This document shows positions 61,010 through 64,000 of a DNA stretch of 64,000 nt, piece by piece. The DNA lies in assembly GCF_036039175.1 (NCBI RefSeq), contig NZ_JAYXKP010000004.1, positions 179,276 to 243,275 of the forward strand, given 5' to 3'. The stretch is from Marinilactibacillus sp036039175. GTDB taxonomy: Bacteria; Bacillota; Bacilli; Lactobacillales; Carnobacteriaceae_A. Below the pieces are notes generated by a model, which was not told the origin of the DNA, searched no databases, and saw only the letters and a program-made list of their open reading frames with translations. Made by a program: the position numbers and the translations under genes. The number at the start of each line of letters is the position of its first letter. Positions within the stretch are counted from its first letter, which is position 1.

Positions 61010-61477
61010 TTAAGGTAAATAACGTTTATCTCGTTTGCCCAATTTTTTAGAGGAAAGGACTTGAAGTAAACCACTATTCACAGATAGCCCGAGTGCGATT
61101 GCACCTGAGACTAGAAAGGTTTCGGTTGCATACATAAAGGCCATATCAGAGTGTCCTTCTATAAATGCCCGCATCATATTGTAGGCAGAACCTCCAGGAA
61201 CGAGAGGAATGATGCCCGGGATTGCAAAGACGATGACAGGCATACGGTAGTAACGAGCAAACCACTGACTACAGTTCGCTACAAGAAAAGCAGCAGCTCC
61301 AGCTCCAACAAAAAGATCCAGGTCAATTTGAAAAGACAGAAAGTAATAGACAATCCAGCCCGTTGCTCCAGCTAAACTAGAAGCAATAATCGTTCTTTTA
61401 GGAACATTATATAAAATACCAAAACCAATTGTTGCAACAAAAGCAGCAAGAAAATAAGTGAGATATTGCGTAATCAT
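61010..61477 (-). CDS. Threonine/serine exporter, small subunit (DUF3815/ThrE_2)
   Basis: A 155-residue membrane protein with about five segments (YLTYFLAAFVATIGFGILYNVPKR, IIASSLAGATGWIVYYFL, FVGAGAAAFLVANCSQWFAR, PVIVFAIPGIIPLVPGGSAYNMMRAFI, ETFLVSGAIALGLSVNSGLL). PGIIPLVPGGSAYN is the conserved motif of ThrE_2/DUF3815. Together with the preceding gene it makes up the two halves of Corynebacterium ThrE. AAGGAG precedes the ATG, 50 bases after the larger subunit. Confidence 0.87.
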   Translation of the reverse strand: MITQYLTYFLAAFVATIGFGILYNVPKRTIIASSLAGATGWIVYYFLSFQIDLDLFVGAGAAAFLVANCSQWFARYYRMPVIVFAIPGIIPLVPGGSAYNMMRAFIEGHSDMAFMYATETFLVSGAIALGLSVNSGLLQVLSSKKLGKRDKRYLP

Positions 61478-61527
61478 AATCGATTCTCCTTAATATCAGT
61501 AGGGTTCATAAATGGTCTCCGCCAAGC

Positions 61528-62286
61528 TTATAGAAACGTTAAAACCATAGCGATTCCGATTCCGATGGCACCTGCTGTTAGTAAAGCTTTTGCTACCACA
61601 GCGACCCCCGCTAGCAGATGTCCCGCCATCAAATCACGGAAACTATTGGTGATAGCCATACCTGGAACAAGACACATCACACTGCCGATAATGATGGTAT
61701 TGATGTCATTGCCTATACCCAAAGAGGTAAAGAAAACAGCGCATAGTCCTATAAAGAAAGCAGCGACCATTTCTGCAAAGAAACTGACATTTGTCCAACG
61801 GTTAACGATATCAAAGAGAACATGTCCAAGTCCACCAGCGACAAAGGAAGGTAGCATATCTTCGTAGGTCCCTTCAAATAATAAAGGGAAACAGCCGCAA
61901 GCGCAGGCAATCGCTAGATTTCTCTGCCACTGGTTAAAGTTTCTAGGCGTTTGTTTAATTTCGCGAAGCTTTTCTTTTACCTCATCAGGTGAAAGCAGAT
62001 TTTGAGTAAGGTGTCTGGATAATTCATTTACTTTGGAAACTTTTTCAAGGTTCGTCTGTCTTTCAGTCATCCGGAGTAATTCGGTGTGATCTTGTTTATC
62101 TTTTCCTTGAACCGTTAAAATCAAAGCAGTTGGTACGACAAAGACGTTAATGTAAACCAGGTCATAGCTTTTTGCAATTCGATACAATGTGTCTTCTACT
62201 CGATACGTTTCTGCACCATTTTCGAGCATAACCTGTCCTGCTTCAACACAAACGTCCAAAATATCCGCTACTGGATAACTTTCCAA
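61528..62286 (-). CDS. Threonine/serine exporter, large subunit (DUF1212/ThrP-like)
   Basis: A 252-residue protein: a soluble N-terminal half with CVEAGQVMLENGAETYRVEDTLYRIA (the DUF1212 signature) and five C-terminal membrane segments (RNLAIACACGCFPLLFEG, DMLPSFVAGGLGHVLFDIV, EMVAAFFIGLCAVFFTSLGI, TIIIGSVMCLVPGMAITNSFRDLMAG, VVAKALLTAGAIGIGIAMVL). PGMAITNSFRDL is the conserved family motif. The TTG start has AAGGGAA 8 bases upstream. It exports threonine or serine with the small subunit. It is divergent from D-serine deaminase, a neighbour that also acts on serine. Confidence 0.87.
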   Translation of the reverse strand: MESYPVADILDVCVEAGQVMLENGAETYRVEDTLYRIAKSYDLVYINVFVVPTALILTVQGKDKQDHTELLRMTERQTNLEKVSKVNELSRHLTQNLLSPDEVKEKLREIKQTPRNFNQWQRNLAIACACGCFPLLFEGTYEDMLPSFVAGGLGHVLFDIVNRWTNVSFFAEMVAAFFIGLCAVFFTSLGIGNDINTIIIGSVMCLVPGMAITNSFRDLMAGHLLAGVAVVAKALLTAGAIGIGIAMVLTFL

Positions 62287-62502
62287 GCCATTCCCTTCTT
62301 TCCAATAAAATTCAATAAATTCAGTATAACGATATCAGTATCAAAAATCGATAGAGAACAAAAAAGATTTCTTAAAAGGAAAAGCCAAGCGAATAGGTAG
62401 AGGCGTATTTAAAAAGGTGAGAACGGTATTCACATTAGAATATTATCTAAAAGCACGACTTTTAATCAAAAACAAAGAATCCCTTTTGCAAAATCAAAAA
62501 TA

Positions 62503-62511
62503 TGCTACAAT
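62503..62511 (+). promoter_or_regulatory. Extended -10 of the dsdA promoter
   Basis: TGC-TACAAT forms an extended -10 about 68 bases before the dsdA start. A TTGCAA at 62486 is only 14 bases upstream of the hexamer and may not be used. The stretch 62287-62579 between the divergent genes shows no other feature. Confidence 0.4.
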
Positions 62512-62579
62512 GGTCTGGATGTAGTTTGAATAGGTAGAATGATGGAAAGAATACAACGCAACGGAGAGGGTTGAACACA

Positions 62580-63938
62580 ATGGTAGAAGGACAGGTAGGG
62601 GAATTTACAGAACAAAGTCCTTTAATTAAAGAAATATCTGCAGGAAAAGAAGTTTTTTGGGAGAACCCTGCATATTTGAAAGCTGAAGAAGCAAACAGAC
62701 ACACAAAATATTCAATGAAAGATATTGAAGATGTAGAAGCTAGACTTCAAAGATTTGCTTCATACATTCAAATCGCTTTTCCTGAAACACAAAAGACGGA
62801 AGGGATCATTGAATCTGAACTAATGGAAATACCATCTATGAGAAGTTGGTTGAACGAAGTGAATGAAGAAACCATTCAAGGCAAATTGTGGTTAAAACGT
62901 GATGATTTATTGCCCATTTCTGGGACAATTAAAGCTAGAGGTGCGATTTATGAAGTGCTGAAACATGCCGAAACAATCGCACTAGAACAAGGCATGTTGA
63001 ATAGCATCGAAGAAGATTATGCTATTTTTGCTAGTGATGAGTTCAAGGCATTTTTTGCTCAACATCACATCGCAGTAGGGACAACAGGCAATCTTGGCAT
63101 TAGCGTAGGGACGATGGGAAGTAAATTGGGCTTCAACGTAACCGTTCATATGTCTGTAGAAGCGAAGCAATGGAAGAAAGACTACTTACGTTCAAAAGGT
63201 GTAAAAGTCATTGAACATGATACGAATTTTTCTAAAGCTGTTGAACAAGGAAGAGAAGAATCTAACGCGAATCCAAATAGCTACTTTGTAGATGATGAAC
63301 ATTCAGAAGAGTTGTTTCTAGGTTACACAGTCGGTGGATATCGCATGAAAAAGCAACTAGATAAAAAAGGAATCAAAGTTGACGAGAACCACCCGCTGTT
63401 TGTTTACTTGCCGTGCGGAATTGGTGGTTCTCCAAGTGGGATTACATTTGGAATGAAACAAGCTTTCGGAGATCATGTACATTGTATTTTCGCAGAACCA
63501 ACAAAAATGCCGAGTATGCTAGTCGGTTTAGACTCAAGACTATATGATGAAATTTCCGTTGAAGAAATTGGGCTAGGTGGACTAACCGTCGCAGACGGGC
63601 TAGCCGTTCCAAGAACTTCAGGTTTGGTTGCTAAATTGATGCATAATTATTTCAGTGCAGGTTATAGCATAAAAGATGAGGTTTTCCGCCAGTTGTTATT
63701 TAATCTATATGACAAAGAAACAATTTTCCTGGAGCCGGCAGCCGTTGCTGGACTAGCAGGTCCTCAAAGATTATTAGGATCAGAAGCAGGTAAACATTAT
63801 ATTCAAAGTCATCATTTAACAAATAAACTGGCTCAAGCGACACATATCGCTTGGGCAACAGGTGGATCTATGGTGCCTGAAGCGAATAAAAAGACTTTCT
63901 TAGAAGAAGGTCAAGCCGTCAGTGAACAATTGATTTAA
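62580..63938 (+). CDS. dsdA: D-serine ammonia-lyase (D-serine deaminase)
   Basis: PLP enzyme that converts D-serine to pyruvate and ammonia. The 452 residues contain LWLKRDDLLPISGTIKARGAIYEVL with the PLP lysine at K118, the same number as in Escherichia coli DsdA. GTTGNLGISVGTMGSKLGF is the phosphate cup, VYLPCGIGGSPSGITFGMKQAFG the second signature, and LEPAAVAGLAGPQRLL sits near the end. ATG 62580 is chosen, with GGAGAGGG 9 bases upstream; a TTG at 62571 lies too close to it. It is divergent from the ThrE-type exporter. It may detoxify D-serine or salvage it as a nitrogen source. Confidence 0.93.
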   Translation: MVEGQVGEFTEQSPLIKEISAGKEVFWENPAYLKAEEANRHTKYSMKDIEDVEARLQRFASYIQIAFPETQKTEGIIESELMEIPSMRSWLNEVNEETIQGKLWLKRDDLLPISGTIKARGAIYEVLKHAETIALEQGMLNSIEEDYAIFASDEFKAFFAQHHIAVGTTGNLGISVGTMGSKLGFNVTVHMSVEAKQWKKDYLRSKGVKVIEHDTNFSKAVEQGREESNANPNSYFVDDEHSEELFLGYTVGGYRMKKQLDKKGIKVDENHPLFVYLPCGIGGSPSGITFGMKQAFGDHVHCIFAEPTKMPSMLVGLDSRLYDEISVEEIGLGGLTVADGLAVPRTSGLVAKLMHNYFSAGYSIKDEVFRQLLFNLYDKETIFLEPAAVAGLAGPQRLLGSEAGKHYIQSHHLTNKLAQATHIAWATGGSMVPEANKKTFLEEGQAVSEQLI

Positions 63939-64000
63939 ATGGAACGATGAAGAAAATTTTGGTTCTATGTCAAATGGCGTTGGTGAAGAATAAAGCTAGA

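Noticed and set aside
61466..61867. 133-codon plus-strand frame inside the exporter genes
   Set aside because: It is antisense to well-supported DUF1212 and DUF3815 genes, has no ribosome site, and its sequence is Lys/Thr/Pro-rich shadow.
63947..64000. Open frame MKKILVLCQMAL... running off the window end
   Set aside because: There is no ribosome site between the dsdA stop and this ATG, and only 18 codons are visible; too little to call.
1..64000. tRNA, rRNA, CRISPR arrays, insertion sequences and prophage genes
   Set aside because: No cloverleaf, repeat-spacer array, transposase or phage structural motif was seen on either strand.

Overview
This 64-kb window is a chromosomal segment of a low-GC Gram-positive bacterium. 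The gene set points to Lactobacillales, most likely a Carnobacteriaceae relative such as Alkalibacterium, Marinilactibacillus or Carnobacterium. The supporting features are D-lactate dehydrogenase, PTS plus phosphorylase sugar routes, a Lactococcus-like PurBox layout, strong AGGAGG ribosome sites and frequent TTG/GTG starts. The family placement is inference; no rRNA, tRNA, CRISPR array or phage genes were seen.

Region 1 (1-9.1 kb): an amidohydrolase of the MTA/SAH deaminase type; a PTS maltose/alpha-glucoside module (glvC, glvA) whose RpiR-type regulator is broken by a 13-bp tandem duplication; and a gluconate module (an RpiR regulator divergent from 6-phosphogluconate dehydrogenase and gluconokinase) with no gluconate transporter nearby.

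Region 2 (9.2-25 kb): a large intracellular maltodextrin system. A LacI-type regulator is followed by three GH13 enzymes (one alpha-glucosidase, two GH13_20 neopullulanase/cyclomaltodextrinase-type paralogues). Then comes malE-malF-malG-DUF1189-maltose phosphorylase-beta-phosphoglucomutase-oligo-1,6-glucosidase. Dextrins are imported by ABC transport, trimmed to maltose and glucose, and maltose is phosphorolysed to glucose plus beta-glucose-1-phosphate. The ATPase is not encoded here. The two mal promoters share the same operator, -35 and -10 geometry.

Region 3 (25-31.6 kb): a glutamine-type ABC transporter (glnPQ), a Cof-type HAD phosphatase, a secreted small protein, an XRE regulator with membrane segments, an orphan membrane protein and a decayed small membrane-protein gene. 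Two of three copies of a GGGGGCAACGA-type palindrome lie here.

Region 4 (31.7-59.2 kb): de novo purine synthesis in the Bacillus order purEKB...CSQLFMNHD, interrupted by about 14.6 kb. The interrupting block holds ldhD, a LicT-controlled beta-glucoside PTS operon, an aldo/keto reductase and a MerR/AdhR-like regulator that share an operator, NfeD plus flotillin, a frameshifted membrane protein with its XRE partner, a CPBP protease and a DsbA/FrnE-like oxidoreductase. Both pur promoters carry a PurBox centred near -76 from the predicted start, which suggests activation by PurR.

Region 5 (59.3-64 kb): a coiled-coil M23 peptidoglycan hydrolase, a two-gene ThrE-type serine/threonine exporter, and a divergent D-serine deaminase. 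The last 60 bases hold nothing I can support.

I found no wholly new enzymatic system. The most unusual content is regulatory and mutational: the reversible-looking 13-bp duplication in the maltose regulator, the paired MerR operators, the matched mal and pur promoter architectures, and the dispersed palindromes.
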